Source: an uncultured bacterium (GTDB lineage: Bacteria > Bacillota > Limnochordia > DTU080 > JAAYLA01). Taken from it: a stretch of 64,000 nt of DNA. The notes beneath the pieces were generated by a model. That model was given only the letters and a program-made list of their open reading frames with translations. It did no database searches and was not told the origin of the DNA. This document shows positions 16,576 to 25,821 of this stretch, piece by piece (position 1 is the stretch's first letter; each line of letters opens with the position of its first letter). The stretch covers positions 18,670 through 82,669 of the forward strand of contig CALKAQ010000033.1 in the NCBI GenBank assembly GCA_937983075.1, written 5' to 3'. A program made the translations under genes and the position numbers.

Positions 16576-17372
16576 TGAACCGACCGTTTTTGGCACTGCT
16601 GCGCAAAGAATTCCATTTAGCAAAGTTCCGCATCGGGATGGTCAGCTTGGTGATCATTCTCCTCAACTTCGCCTTGTATTTGTTGGCGCTGCGTGGTTTG
16701 TACGCCACACCCTTGGGCATGCTTCAACTTCTAGTGATATTTCTTTTCGCCCTCTGGCGGGGATATGAGAGCATGCACGATGAGTGGGCCGGCGGTCAGG
16801 CAACACTCCTTCTGACACTGCCGATTCCGGGCTGGTACCATACGTTCGTCAAAACATTCGTTTCGCTGGCAGAAGTCGTGTGGTACGCCATACTCGTAAC
16901 GGCGGGCACGTTTGTTTTGACTTTGCCGTCGGGAGACGCGTTTATGATTTCCGGCTTCTATTTTGAAGCCGAATACGCTTTAACATCAAGTGTTCTGTGG
17001 AAAGTGTTTTTTTGGATGATCTTCAATTTTGCAAGGATATATTTCATCCTCATCAGCATCACGCAGATTGCTTTTGTGGTCGGGCGTACAGTATCGCAAC
17101 GGCGCGGAATCGCTGCGCTGTTCGGCGGCGGAGTCTTTTTGTGGTTCATTGACCGCGTGGGGGTGCTTTTGGCCCCGGCCTTTGCATGGCTGCCGCGAGT
17201 ATACGGCACGAGCTTCATGGCGGTTTCGACCTCCAGTATGGGGATTGCTTCAAGCCATTTGTCGTTGGATCTCAATCCAACCCCGAGCGGCGAAATTGCC
17301 GGACTCTTCATCGCAACGATTCTCGCCTATTTGATCGTCGGTTGGCTCCTCGAGCGTCGAGCACAACTTTGA
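16572..17372 (+). CDS. Second ABC transporter permease subunit
   Basis: The 266-residue protein has about six membrane segments, and its N-terminus (FLALLRKEFHLAKFR) is typical of ABC-2 permeases. After the second helix, HDEWAGGQATLLLTLPIPGWYHTFVK resembles the segment where Firmicute ABC-2 subunits change gene expression or copy units (LLTLP-I). It overlaps the previous gene by four bases and uses ATGATG, so either codon may start. Together with 14888-15646 it would form a heterodimeric channel. Confidence 0.75.
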   Translation: MMNRPFLALLRKEFHLAKFRIGMVSLVIILLNFALYLLALRGLYATPLGMLQLLVIFLFALWRGYESMHDEWAGGQATLLLTLPIPGWYHTFVKTFVSLAEVVWYAILVTAGTFVLTLPSGDAFMISGFYFEAEYALTSSVLWKVFFWMIFNFARIYFILISITQIAFVVGRTVSQRRGIAALFGGGVFLWFIDRVGVLLAPAFAWLPRVYGTSFMAVSTSSMGIASSHLSLDLNPTPSGEIAGLFIATILAYLIVGWLLERRAQL

Positions 17373-17386
17373 AAGGTGGAGACGAA

Positions 17387-18586
17387 TTGCGCAAGCATCT
17401 GGGTATATGGCTGATATGGATTACGCTTGTTGCCGTTGCCGCCGCTGACGTTGCAGTCAACGGCTGGCATGCCATCTTCTCTACGGAAGACGCGCTCGAT
17501 GCATCACTGGGGACGTCTGCGGCGAATGCGGCACGAATTTCGCACATCGCCATGGGGCGCGAATATACAACGAGCGTTGCTGCAGCGGACGTGGAACGTC
17601 TGGTGATTGACAATCCGGCCGGATCGGTTGTGGTGCACGGTATGGCGAATAACGACAACATCGAGCTGCAAGCATGGCTGATTGTGTATACGAACGATGA
17701 GAACGAAAGCAAGGAAGTGTTGGAACAAACTCAATTCACGGTTGTGATGGATCATGGAGTCCTTCGCCCCGAGCTGGATCCGGATCCGGGTACACTTTTA
17801 TCCGCGGATTCGCCTTGGGACGTTTTGTGGGAAATTTCGGTGCCTAGCCATATCCATGTTGACATTGTAAACCGCTACGGACCGGTGCGCGTGCAAGGAT
17901 TATCCGGAGCGTTGCATGTCACGAACGAGCGCGATCTTGTCGACATCAGCGAAGTCGAAGGTACGGTCCACGTTGTCCTCTACGACGGTCAGCTCGAAGT
18001 GCAGCAAGTCGACGGGGCGATCGTTGTGGAGGCAAGCAACAGTGAGCTGCATTTGAGCTCAGTCACTGGATCCATTGAACTCGAAGCCTCGGATTCCGAC
18101 ATCACGGGCAGTATGTTTCACGGCCATTCTCACCTGAATGTGACGTCGGGACACATCCACTTGAGCGAATTTTCGGGTGATATCGCCCTGCGTTTGGTCG
18201 ATACGAGTATGTTTGCGCGAACGACGCAGCCGTTTGAGACATTGAGCGCCGATATCATTGGGCAAAACGCTGTTTTCGAATTCCCTGACAACGAAGCCGT
18301 CGGTGAGATGGATGTACGTGTCGAGTCTTCGCACGTCGCATTCTTGATTCCACCGCCTGTCGATCATACATTCAATATTCATGTAAGACGGGGAGCCAGA
18401 TTGGTATCCGAGTGGGATTTCGAATTGGCAGCAGAAGACGGGGGGAAGCTGTATCGCGCTGTGTTCGGAGAAGGCAGTCATTTGTTTACGATCGAGGCGG
18501 TCAATGGAGCCCGTGTCAATTTAGGATTGCCTCAATCGAACCGTGAAATCAGGATGTTCATCGAACAGAACATCCTGAGTCCCTAA
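17387..18586 (+). CDS. Secreted DUF4097-like beta-helix (putative adhesin) protein
   Basis: The 399-residue protein has an N-terminal signal or anchor (HLGIWLIWITLVAVAAADVAV). A repeated beta-strand pattern follows, typical of DUF4097: VERLVIDNPAGSVVVHG, LHVTNERDLVDISEVEGTVHV, LHLSSVTGSIELEASDSDI and LNVTSGHIHLSEFSGDIAL. These repeats form a right-handed parallel beta-helix. DUF4097 proteins are commonly found beside ABC or PspC-type envelope-stress genes. TTG 17387 is selected because it follows AAAGGTGGAG; the open frame extends further upstream but inside the permease gene. It is the last gene of the operon. Confidence 0.8.
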   Translation: MRKHLGIWLIWITLVAVAAADVAVNGWHAIFSTEDALDASLGTSAANAARISHIAMGREYTTSVAAADVERLVIDNPAGSVVVHGMANNDNIELQAWLIVYTNDENESKEVLEQTQFTVVMDHGVLRPELDPDPGTLLSADSPWDVLWEISVPSHIHVDIVNRYGPVRVQGLSGALHVTNERDLVDISEVEGTVHVVLYDGQLEVQQVDGAIVVEASNSELHLSSVTGSIELEASDSDITGSMFHGHSHLNVTSGHIHLSEFSGDIALRLVDTSMFARTTQPFETLSADIIGQNAVFEFPDNEAVGEMDVRVESSHVAFLIPPPVDHTFNIHVRRGARLVSEWDFELAAEDGGKLYRAVFGEGSHLFTIEAVNGARVNLGLPQSNREIRMFIEQNILSP

Positions 18587-18611
18587 TGTCGAGGTGATGC
18601 GAGCCACGCAG

Positions 18612-20543
18612 TCACATGTACCAAATTTCCTCGACGCATTCGGGTGGAATTTCATCCAGAAAGATGGAAGGAAGGCAGTCGACCGGCTCGCCGTGGCGCA
18701 AACGGGATTCGGCGTAGGTCAGGGTGAGCACCTCCATCGCCCGGGTCATGCCGACGTAGCAAAGCCGGCGTTCTTCTTCCAAGGCAAAGGTGTCACCGAG
18801 CGTCCTTTCGTGCGGAAAAATCCTTTCTTCCATGCCGATCATGAAGACGACGGGAAATTCCAATCCCTTCGAGGCGTGCACGGTCATGAGCGTGATCATA
18901 TCGGCGTTGTCATCGTCCTGATCGATGTCCGTCAACAACGATACATAGTCGAGAAACTGTTTGAGCGTGCCTTCATCGCCATGGCGGCGATCGAATTCAG
19001 CGCCTAAACGAGCGAACTCTTCGATGTTTTCCAGGCGTTCGCGGTCTTTTTCTTTGGATGAATCAAACATGCTGCGGTATCCGAATCGATCGAAAATCGC
19101 GCGCAGCAAGTCGCTGATACTGAGAAAGTCTTGCTGCAAATGATACTCTTCGATCATCGCTGTAAAGCGTTGCATTGCGAGAGCCGGCACTCCAGTCACA
19201 CCGGCTGCCTCGCTGTGCTTCAAGGCTTCAAAAAGTGAGCACTCGTGCTCGTTGGCATATTGTGCATACTTTTGGAGCGTTTTGGCACCGACGCCGCGCT
19301 TGGGAAGGTTGATGACGCGCTGCAGGCTCAGCGAATCTTGCGGATTGTGGATCAGGCGCAAGTAAGCGAGAATGTCTTTCACTTCTTTGCGGTCGTAGTA
19401 GCGCATGCCGCCGACGATGCGATAGGGAATTCGGTGCTTCAGGCATTCTTCTTCGACAACCCGTGATTGATGATTGGTACGATACAAAATAGCGATGTCC
19501 GAAAAACGGTACCGCTGGCGCAGAAAAAGGATTTCGCTCATCACCCAGGCGGCTTCGTGGCGGTCCGACGGGCAGCGGCAAATGCGAACGGGTTCGCCGC
19601 GGCCGTTCTCGGTCCAAAGACGCTTTTTGATTTGGTTGGGGTTGCGCGAGATCACGGCGTTCGCCGCGTCGAGAATCATTTGGGTAGAACGGTAGTTTTG
19701 CTCCAGCTTGATCACTCGCGCGTCGGGGTAGTCTTTTTGGAAATTGAGGATGTTTGAGATGTCGGCCAGTCGAAAACTATACACTGATTGAAAGTCATCG
19801 CCGACGACGCACAAATTGCGGTATTTCGCCGCCAGCTGTTGAATCAACGCGTATTGCAAATGGTTGGTGTCTTGATACTCGTCGACCATGATGTAGCGAA
19901 ACCGTTCTTGATAGACGTCAAGCACATCGGGGTGCTCGCGGAACAACCGCAGCGTCAAAAGGAGGAGGTCGTCGAAGTCGACGGCATTTTGCTCTCTCAG
20001 TTTGCGCTGATAAAGGCGATACACTTGGGCAATCTGCCGCTCTGACGAACCCGAAGCTTGGGCTGCGTACTCCTCCGGCGTGAGAAAACGGTTTTTCGCC
20101 CGGCCAATCGCCGTGCGATAATAGGCGGGTTCTTTGGCTTCCTTGCCCAATGAGGCGAGGCATTCTTTAATCAGCGCATTTTGGTCGGCATCATCAAAAA
20201 TAGAAAAGTTCGGGTCGAACCCTAACTGATCGATGTCGGCACGCAGTATACGGACGCACATGGCGTGGAACGTACAAATCCAGGCGCCACGTGCTTCATT
20301 GCCGGTCAGGCGGGCGATGCGTTCACGCATTTCCCGCGCGGCCTTGTTGGTAAATGTTACCGCCAAAATTTGTTCCGGATGGACTTGCTCATTTTCGATC
20401 AGATGTGCAATACGATGGGTGATAACTCGAGTCTTACCCGAACCGGCACCTGCAATGACCATCACCGGACCTTCGGTAGTCAACACGGCCTCGCGCTGTG
20501 GTTCATTCAAGCCTTCCAGAAGAGTGGCGTTGAGCAGAGCCAT
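18612..20543 (-). CDS. UvrD/PcrA-like superfamily 1A DNA helicase, short form
   Basis: The 643-residue helicase has all SF1A motifs: Walker A AGAGSGKT, FTNKAAREMRERI, VDEYQDTNHLQ, VVGDDFQSVYSFRLAD, EQNYRSTQ, TVHASKGLEFPVVF and VGMTRAM. It unwinds DNA 3' to 5' in repair or replication restart. It stops shortly after motif VI, so it lacks the roughly 80-residue tail found in PcrA, which binds RNA polymerase. It is therefore closer to Rep-like short forms. ATG 20543 follows GGAGGT by eight bases. It is convergent with the DUF4097 gene. Confidence 0.9.
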   Translation of the reverse strand: MALLNATLLEGLNEPQREAVLTTEGPVMVIAGAGSGKTRVITHRIAHLIENEQVHPEQILAVTFTNKAAREMRERIARLTGNEARGAWICTFHAMCVRILRADIDQLGFDPNFSIFDDADQNALIKECLASLGKEAKEPAYYRTAIGRAKNRFLTPEEYAAQASGSSERQIAQVYRLYQRKLREQNAVDFDDLLLLTLRLFREHPDVLDVYQERFRYIMVDEYQDTNHLQYALIQQLAAKYRNLCVVGDDFQSVYSFRLADISNILNFQKDYPDARVIKLEQNYRSTQMILDAANAVISRNPNQIKKRLWTENGRGEPVRICRCPSDRHEAAWVMSEILFLRQRYRFSDIAILYRTNHQSRVVEEECLKHRIPYRIVGGMRYYDRKEVKDILAYLRLIHNPQDSLSLQRVINLPKRGVGAKTLQKYAQYANEHECSLFEALKHSEAAGVTGVPALAMQRFTAMIEEYHLQQDFLSISDLLRAIFDRFGYRSMFDSSKEKDRERLENIEEFARLGAEFDRRHGDEGTLKQFLDYVSLLTDIDQDDDNADMITLMTVHASKGLEFPVVFMIGMEERIFPHERTLGDTFALEEERRLCYVGMTRAMEVLTLTYAESRLRHGEPVDCLPSIFLDEIPPECVEEIWYM

Positions 20544-20947
20544 CGTCGAAGACCTCCAGCTTTGCAATGCGAGTACAAAATCGGGAAGTTTGTATCATCC
20601 ATAACCATGCGAAGAGGGGCGAAGTCGTTGCAGTGTTGTCCAAACCTTTGCGGGTATGCAGACGAAAACGGCCTTTATTCTAGCACAGGGCTAGGAGGCA
20701 GAGCAACGATCATGACAATCATTTCGGCAGCACGCTGGGACGACAGGCATCCCATCGATACAAGAGGATTGGCGTTCCTGGAGTTTTTGGTCTATAATGA
20801 CGTGGGTTACAATTCCTCCAAACCACCGTCATCCGCAGCAGTACGGATTGGCCGACAACCGGATGAAACACCATCACAATAATGTCGCCTCGAGCCGGAA
20901 ACCCGTTCGGTTCGCCGCCATGGTGTGCCAGTCAGGAGAGTTTCGCT
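20544..20947. promoter_or_regulatory. Divergent intergenic region with a promoter for the PEPCK-like gene
   Basis: No gene is visible here. On the plus strand TTGGCG (20769-20774) is 18 bases from TATAAT (20793-20798), giving a leader of about 145 bases before the ATG at 20948. I saw no riboswitch or strong hairpin in it. Confidence 0.45.
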
Positions 20948-22834
20948 ATGCATATGCAAATTGATGAAGAACTGAGAACCATGCTTCCCAGTGATTTACA
21001 GCAGTTGCTTGACACTTGTGTCGAAGTAACCATGCCGAAGAATCGGGAAGAGTTGATATACTACGCCTTCGGACGTTCTCATGAATCCGACTACTATGAA
21101 GTCGGGTACGACGTTCCTGGCAAAGGTTTTGTGGTTGAAGCGACGTTAGCACGTTGTACCAACGGAATCGCAGTGAATTATACGGATCCGTATATGCGCC
21201 GCCGTGATCCGGACTCCATGTTGATCGGAGACGATGGAGTTACGGATAAAGAACGGTACATTGAGCGTTACGGCAAGCCATTCGAAGAACTGCGGCGCGA
21301 AAGCCTCGAATGGCTCAGAACACAACGCCTGATTGTGCTTTTCTTTCGGGCGGGGGGCAGCGCAGTCAACTGCCCGTCGGTGTTGGTTGCTCCGGAAAAC
21401 GCCGCTTTCTTTGCCTTGGCGCTTGCCGACTTGCAAGGACATGTCCCGCCGGACGAAGTCGACGAATCGTTCCGAGTGAAGTCGGTCATTTACCTTGCGC
21501 CGCCGTTTCGCCTGACGCATTTCAACGGAGAGCAAGTGGTTGTACATAACCGACTTGCCGATGTGCATGAAATTTTCTCCTACAACTTGTATCCTGGACC
21601 GAGCGCGAAAAAAGGCGTTTACGGCGCGCTGCTGGCTTTAGGCGAAGAGGAAGGCTGGGTAACCAATCACGCTGCGACCGTTCAACTGGTAACGCCGTAC
21701 GACAACACGTTCACGATCATGCATGAAGGAGCCAGTGGCAGCGGCAAGAGCGAAATTCTGGAGGAAATGCACAGGCAGCCGGACGGTCGCGTCAAAGTAG
21801 GGGAAAACGTCGTTACCGGTGAAGAGCTGATCATCAACATCGGAGACACTTGCACGCTGCACCGTGTGACCGATGACATGGCTCTCGCCCATCCGAACTT
21901 TCAGGGAGATCCGCGCAAACTGCAGGTGAGCGACGCGGAACACGGGTGGTTTTTGCGAATCGACCACATCCGGGAATACGGTACGGCACCGCTGTACGAA
22001 AAGCTGACGATTCATCCGAAAGAACCGTTGCTCTTCTTGAACATCCGCGGTGTTCCGGGAGCTACGTGTTTGATCTGGGAACATACGGAAGACGCTCCCG
22101 GCAAGCCGTGTCCGAACCCGCGAGTCATTTTGCCGCGCAAAATGATGCCCGGTGTCGTCGATGGGCCGGTGTCGGTCGACGTGCGCAGCTTTGGCATACG
22201 GACGCCGAAGTGCACACGGGAAGAACCGTCGTATGGCATCGTAGGCATGCTGCACATTTTACCGCCGGCATTGGCTTGGCTGTGGCGCCTCGTCGCTCCG
22301 CGAGGGCACGACAATCCAAGCATCACCGAGAGCAAGGGATTGCAGAGCGAAGGCGTCGGCTCATACTGGCCTTTTGCGACGGGTCGACGCGTGACGCACG
22401 CCAACTTGCTTTTGGACCAAATTCGTTCGGTGCCCGGTACTCGGTATGTACTCTTCCCGAACCAATATATTGGTGCGTGGAAAGTCGGCTTCATGCCGGA
22501 GTGGATCGGGCGCGAGTATTTGGCCCGTAGGGGAACCGCACGCATGCGTCCTGAGCAAGTGGTTCCATCACGCTCGCCGCTTCTCGGTTATGCGCTTCGC
22601 TCGCTTCGCGTCGACGGCAATCCGATTCCGGCCGGGCTGCTTGAAGTCGATCGTCAGCCTGAAGTCGGTCCCGAAGCGTTCGACGCTGGCGCACGCATGC
22701 TGCAGCAATTTTTCGCTGAGACTTTGGAGCCTTACTTGGAAGCGGATCTCGACCCCTTGGGACGGCGCATCATTGAATGCTGTCTCGAAGGCGGCGACGT
22801 CGAAGACTACGAACGTCTGTTGCCAATGGAATAA
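20948..22834 (+). CDS. PEPCK-like P-loop protein (DUF4914-like)
   Basis: The 628-residue protein has a P-loop EGASGSGKSEILEEM at about residues 261-275 and an acidic pair in RVTDDMALAHP about 55 residues later. This matches the kinase-1 and kinase-2 layout of phosphoenolpyruvate carboxykinase and HPr kinase. The length and the motif agree with what I remember of DUF4914 proteins, which have no established reaction. The C-terminal part (VSVDVRSFGIRTPKCTREEP, FPNQYIGAWKVGFMPEWIGREYL) is well ordered and conserved-looking. ATG 20948 follows CAGGAGAG by seven bases. It is monocistronic and ends at a strong terminator. Confidence 0.7.
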   Translation: MHMQIDEELRTMLPSDLQQLLDTCVEVTMPKNREELIYYAFGRSHESDYYEVGYDVPGKGFVVEATLARCTNGIAVNYTDPYMRRRDPDSMLIGDDGVTDKERYIERYGKPFEELRRESLEWLRTQRLIVLFFRAGGSAVNCPSVLVAPENAAFFALALADLQGHVPPDEVDESFRVKSVIYLAPPFRLTHFNGEQVVVHNRLADVHEIFSYNLYPGPSAKKGVYGALLALGEEEGWVTNHAATVQLVTPYDNTFTIMHEGASGSGKSEILEEMHRQPDGRVKVGENVVTGEELIINIGDTCTLHRVTDDMALAHPNFQGDPRKLQVSDAEHGWFLRIDHIREYGTAPLYEKLTIHPKEPLLFLNIRGVPGATCLIWEHTEDAPGKPCPNPRVILPRKMMPGVVDGPVSVDVRSFGIRTPKCTREEPSYGIVGMLHILPPALAWLWRLVAPRGHDNPSITESKGLQSEGVGSYWPFATGRRVTHANLLLDQIRSVPGTRYVLFPNQYIGAWKVGFMPEWIGREYLARRGTARMRPEQVVPSRSPLLGYALRSLRVDGNPIPAGLLEVDRQPEVGPEAFDAGARMLQQFFAETLEPYLEADLDPLGRRIIECCLEGGDVEDYERLLPME

Positions 22835-22869
22835 AACCATCATACGCCGCATTGGTTGGGGCAAAATGA

Positions 22870-22909
22870 AGCGGCGCTCTCGTTGGCTGAGGGCGCCGCT
22901 TTGCTTTTC
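22870..22909 (+). terminator. Rho-independent terminator after the PEPCK-like gene
   Basis: AGCGGCGCTCTC pairs with GAGGGCGCCGCT around GTTGGCT and is followed by TTGCTTTTC. Confidence 0.75.
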
Positions 22910-23005
22910 TGGGAGAAATGTCCCTACCGTGTGCATAGTTAGAAAGGGTACCATACATATGCTAGCAGACGGTCATCAGGCCAAGTGACGGGTAGGAGTG
23001 AAGGC

Positions 23006-24214
23006 ATGAAAAGCGAAACGGCCGAGTTGACTCTTCAATCAGCGATCGCCAAGCGAAAGCCCACAGCTCTCATGCTCGGTGGCTTGCTGTTTGTCGCGTT
23101 TTTTGACACGTTCACACAGCTGCCCCTTGCAGCGCCGTACGCCGAATCATTAGGCGCTCAAGGTTTTTGGATCGGTTTCATTTTTGGTACATACTCAATC
23201 ACCAATGCGGTAGGGAATGTTTTTGCCGGGTGGATTCTGGATCATGTCGGCCGCAAGCTACCGCTTTGCGTCGGCTTTTTAGGTGCCGGTACCGCTGTAG
23301 CGTTGTATGGCACTGCGAACTCCCCGGAAATGCTCTTTGTCATTCGAGCGATTCACGGGCTTTTGGGCGGCTTGCTCGTCCCGACGGTATTCACCATCAA
23401 CGCCGACTGGGCCGAGAAAGCCGAGCATCGCCGGGCTTCCGGGCGCATCGGCATGAGCATCGGCATTGCCGCTTTGGTCGGACCTTCTTTGGCCGGAATT
23501 CTCGGTGATCGACTTGGTGCCCCCACGGTATTTGTCATTGTCGGCGTCTCGTTGATGCTCGCTGGGCTATGGGTGACACGTTGGAACTTTCTGGACCGCT
23601 CACCGGAAGAGCGTGAAGAAGCCGTGCTGGTTCAAAAGGCCGGTAAACGCGAGCCTTTTGTGTGGACCAACGAGATGTTGTTGACAGCCACCATCGGCGC
23701 CTTGCTGCTCACGTCCTGCCTGGGCTCGCTGACGGTTGTATTGCCGTTGGAACTGACTGCGGCCGGATACTCCAGCGCTGCAACCGGTGCTGCATTCAGC
23801 GCTTTTGCCGTCACAGCAATGCTCGTCATGCTGTTGGGAAATCGTCTCCTCAATTTTGCCACAGACGGCGTCAACATTGGCATCGGATTCGCTGCGATCT
23901 CACTCGCCTTCATGATCTTCTCCGTTTGGCCTGGGCTGATCGGCGCCATCGTGGCGATGGCCGTGTTCGGCATGGGGTTCGGCGTGCTGTTCCCGCCATT
24001 GAACGCGCTCGTGGGAGACGGCAATGCGGCTTCAGCCAGGGGACGCTCGTATGGTTTGTTTTATGCCGGTTTTTCCGGTGGCTTTATCGTTGCCCCGCCA
24101 GTGGCAGGGTGGCTTGCCGAAACGGCGGGTTCCAGTTGGGTTTTCGTCGGATTGGCCATGTTGGCGCTCGCTGCGACCATCCGCATGTGGCGCAGCTCGT
24201 TGCCGCGGGCATGA
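23006..24214 (+). CDS. Major facilitator superfamily transporter
   Basis: The 402-residue protein has twelve predicted helices. It carries the MFS loop 2-3 motif as GWILDHVGRKLPL and the symmetric second half beginning near TNEMLLTATIGALLLTSCLGS. The fold is that of drug or metabolite efflux and uptake proteins of the DHA family, but the substrate cannot be read. ATG 23006 follows TAGGAGTG; GTG 22985 is a less likely start. It ends about 220 bases before a terminator that lies within a decayed Crp/Fnr gene. Confidence 0.88.
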   Translation: MKSETAELTLQSAIAKRKPTALMLGGLLFVAFFDTFTQLPLAAPYAESLGAQGFWIGFIFGTYSITNAVGNVFAGWILDHVGRKLPLCVGFLGAGTAVALYGTANSPEMLFVIRAIHGLLGGLLVPTVFTINADWAEKAEHRRASGRIGMSIGIAALVGPSLAGILGDRLGAPTVFVIVGVSLMLAGLWVTRWNFLDRSPEEREEAVLVQKAGKREPFVWTNEMLLTATIGALLLTSCLGSLTVVLPLELTAAGYSSAATGAAFSAFAVTAMLVMLLGNRLLNFATDGVNIGIGFAAISLAFMIFSVWPGLIGAIVAMAVFGMGFGVLFPPLNALVGDGNAASARGRSYGLFYAGFSGGFIVAPPVAGWLAETAGSSWVFVGLAMLALAATIRMWRSSLPRA

Positions 24215-24256
24215 GGCAAAGCATATGGGTGAAAAGGGAGATGCCATGATCTCCGC

Positions 24257-24480
24257 TGTTTCATTGTGAAAGGCAAAGTGAAGGTCTATAGGCTGTCGGC
24301 AAATGGCAGCGAGCGGATTTGGCGTGTCCTTGGAGGACGGCGAACGCATCGCCGACGTGCCTTTTTTCGATGGCGGTGGTTACCCGGCAAGCGCCCAAGT
24401 CATGGAAGTTTCGGATATTGTCTTTATTCGCTGCGACGCCCGAATGGCAAAAGGGAGCACCGCCATTCGGGCGTTTTCAG
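24257..24480 (+). pseudogene. Frameshifted remnant of a Crp/Fnr-family cyclic-nucleotide-binding domain
   Basis: One frame reads CFIVKGKVKVYRLSANGSERI..RVLG up to about 24330. The next frame then continues as EDGERIADVPFFDGGGYPASA and ..VMEVSDIVFIRCDA. Joined, these give the standard beta-roll of Crp/Fnr regulators (FIV-G-VKVYRLS, GE-ADV-FDGG-YPA-A, FI). No start, no N-terminal half and no helix-turn-helix are found, and a hairpin terminator occupies the 3' end. It is a dead gene fragment behind the MFS gene. Confidence 0.75.
24437..24477 (+). terminator. Terminator downstream of the MFS gene
   Basis: CGCCCGAATGGC (24437-24448) pairs perfectly with GCCATTCGGGCG (24462-24473), followed by TTTT. 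It lies within the Crp/Fnr remnant and separates the MFS gene from the convergent radical SAM gene. Confidence 0.75.
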
Positions 24481-24507
24481 CATGACGAAGAGAGGGATCA
24501 ATCCCAT

Positions 24508-25608
24508 TCACGATGCGGCAACCCGCTGCGGCTGGTAGGGGCACGATGGATCGACGCCGAGCCAGTCGCCTTTCGTGTGGAAAGCAAAGGCCCGGGAGCC
24601 CCCGCAAACCTTGTTGAACGGGCAGTGACGACACTTGCCGCCAAATTGATCGGGCTTGCGCAAATCGCGAAATAGTCTGCTGCGCTGATAGGCACGAATC
24701 ACGGAGCGTGTGCGCACATTTCCCTCAGTAACCGGTACGAAGGGACCCGGTTGAATGTCGCCGACGTGCGTAATGAACAACAGCCCATTGCCTGGACGCA
24801 AACCGAAATCCTCGCTGATGGTTTCATCCTGCAAAATGTCATCGAGTCGCTGTCCATCGCGGAGACGCTTTTCAATACGAACCCGGTTTAGAGAAGGCGA
24901 CAGATGCCCGCGTATTTTGAACGGTACCGTTTGTTCGGTCTCAGCTATCCACCAAAGGAGGACTTCTTTTTGCATCGGGCTGAGCGCTTGCAACCCTTGA
25001 TTCCCGTTGACCGGAATGTAAAAGTAAAGGTTCCAAACGGACGCCTGCCATGCGCGTACTTGCTCGAAAATCGCCGGTATTTGCGTCAACGTTTGATCAG
25101 CCACCAACGTATTGATTTCAAGCTTTAATCCGCTCTGCAGAACGGATTGCGCCAGCATGCGCGTGCGGTCGTACGACCCGGGGATCGCCGAAACCCGATC
25201 GTGTGTCTCCGCGTCTGAACCGTTAAGATTCAACGTGACGGATTCGACTCCGGCGACGGCAAGTTCCTTTAGACGGTCGACACTCAGCTCGGGAAGCGCG
25301 GACAATTCGACCGCTAACGGAAACCCGTGCGCTTTGGTCCGACGGATGAGGTCAAAAAGATCAGGGCGGCACAGGGGATTGCCGCCGGTAAAGATCAACC
25401 GCGGCGGAGGCGAACCAAAATTCGCCAAGTGGTCGATAAGCGCAAGTGCTTCCTCAGTGGTCAATTCTCTCGGATGCTGTTCCGCCGTCGACCTACTCGG
25501 ACAATAGGCGCACGCCAGCGGACAGGAGCGAGTGACCTCCCAATAAATTTCCTTTGGAGCACTTGCTGATGTAAAGCGTTGCATGGTCTTTAGGGAAGCA
25601 ATGCTCAT
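24508..25608 (-). CDS. Radical SAM protein with SPASM-like C-terminal cluster domain
   Basis: The 366-residue protein has the radical SAM motif CPLACAYC that binds the 4Fe-4S cluster used to cleave S-adenosylmethionine. It continues with RLIFTGGNPLCRPDL and NLNGSDAETHDRV. The C-terminus CRHCPFNKVCGGSRAFAF...GDWLGVDPSC is the auxiliary-cluster pattern of the NirJ/AhbD/TIGR04053 group. Relatives act in heme or heme d1 synthesis or in peptide modification. No heme or peptide genes are adjacent, so the substrate is open. ATG 25608 follows GGGAGGAG. About 210 bases with no visible gene lie upstream. Confidence 0.88.
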   Translation of the reverse strand: MSIASLKTMQRFTSASAPKEIYWEVTRSCPLACAYCPSRSTAEQHPRELTTEEALALIDHLANFGSPPPRLIFTGGNPLCRPDLFDLIRRTKAHGFPLAVELSALPELSVDRLKELAVAGVESVTLNLNGSDAETHDRVSAIPGSYDRTRMLAQSVLQSGLKLEINTLVADQTLTQIPAIFEQVRAWQASVWNLYFYIPVNGNQGLQALSPMQKEVLLWWIAETEQTVPFKIRGHLSPSLNRVRIEKRLRDGQRLDDILQDETISEDFGLRPGNGLLFITHVGDIQPGPFVPVTEGNVRTRSVIRAYQRSRLFRDLRKPDQFGGKCRHCPFNKVCGGSRAFAFHTKGDWLGVDPSCPYQPQRVAAS

Positions 25609-25821
25609 ACCGCATTCTCCTCCCAAATGTTCATCCCCAGAAAATACAGAACCTTAAAACGATATCGGGTGATACGTCTCCAATATACAATGCGATCAAT
25701 ACCATTGTAATCATTGGACTGAAAGGACCGTAGAGTCAGCTATCGCTAAAGCACCAAAAGAATGTCCGATCTTCTTGGGGCATTTGTCACTTTGATGGAC
25801 GGCCTGCGGCCACCGATTGGA

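Noticed and set aside
17186..17386. Longer N-terminus for the DUF4097 protein
   Set aside because: It would overlap the permease gene and has no ribosome binding site; TTG 17387 has one and gives a proper signal peptide.
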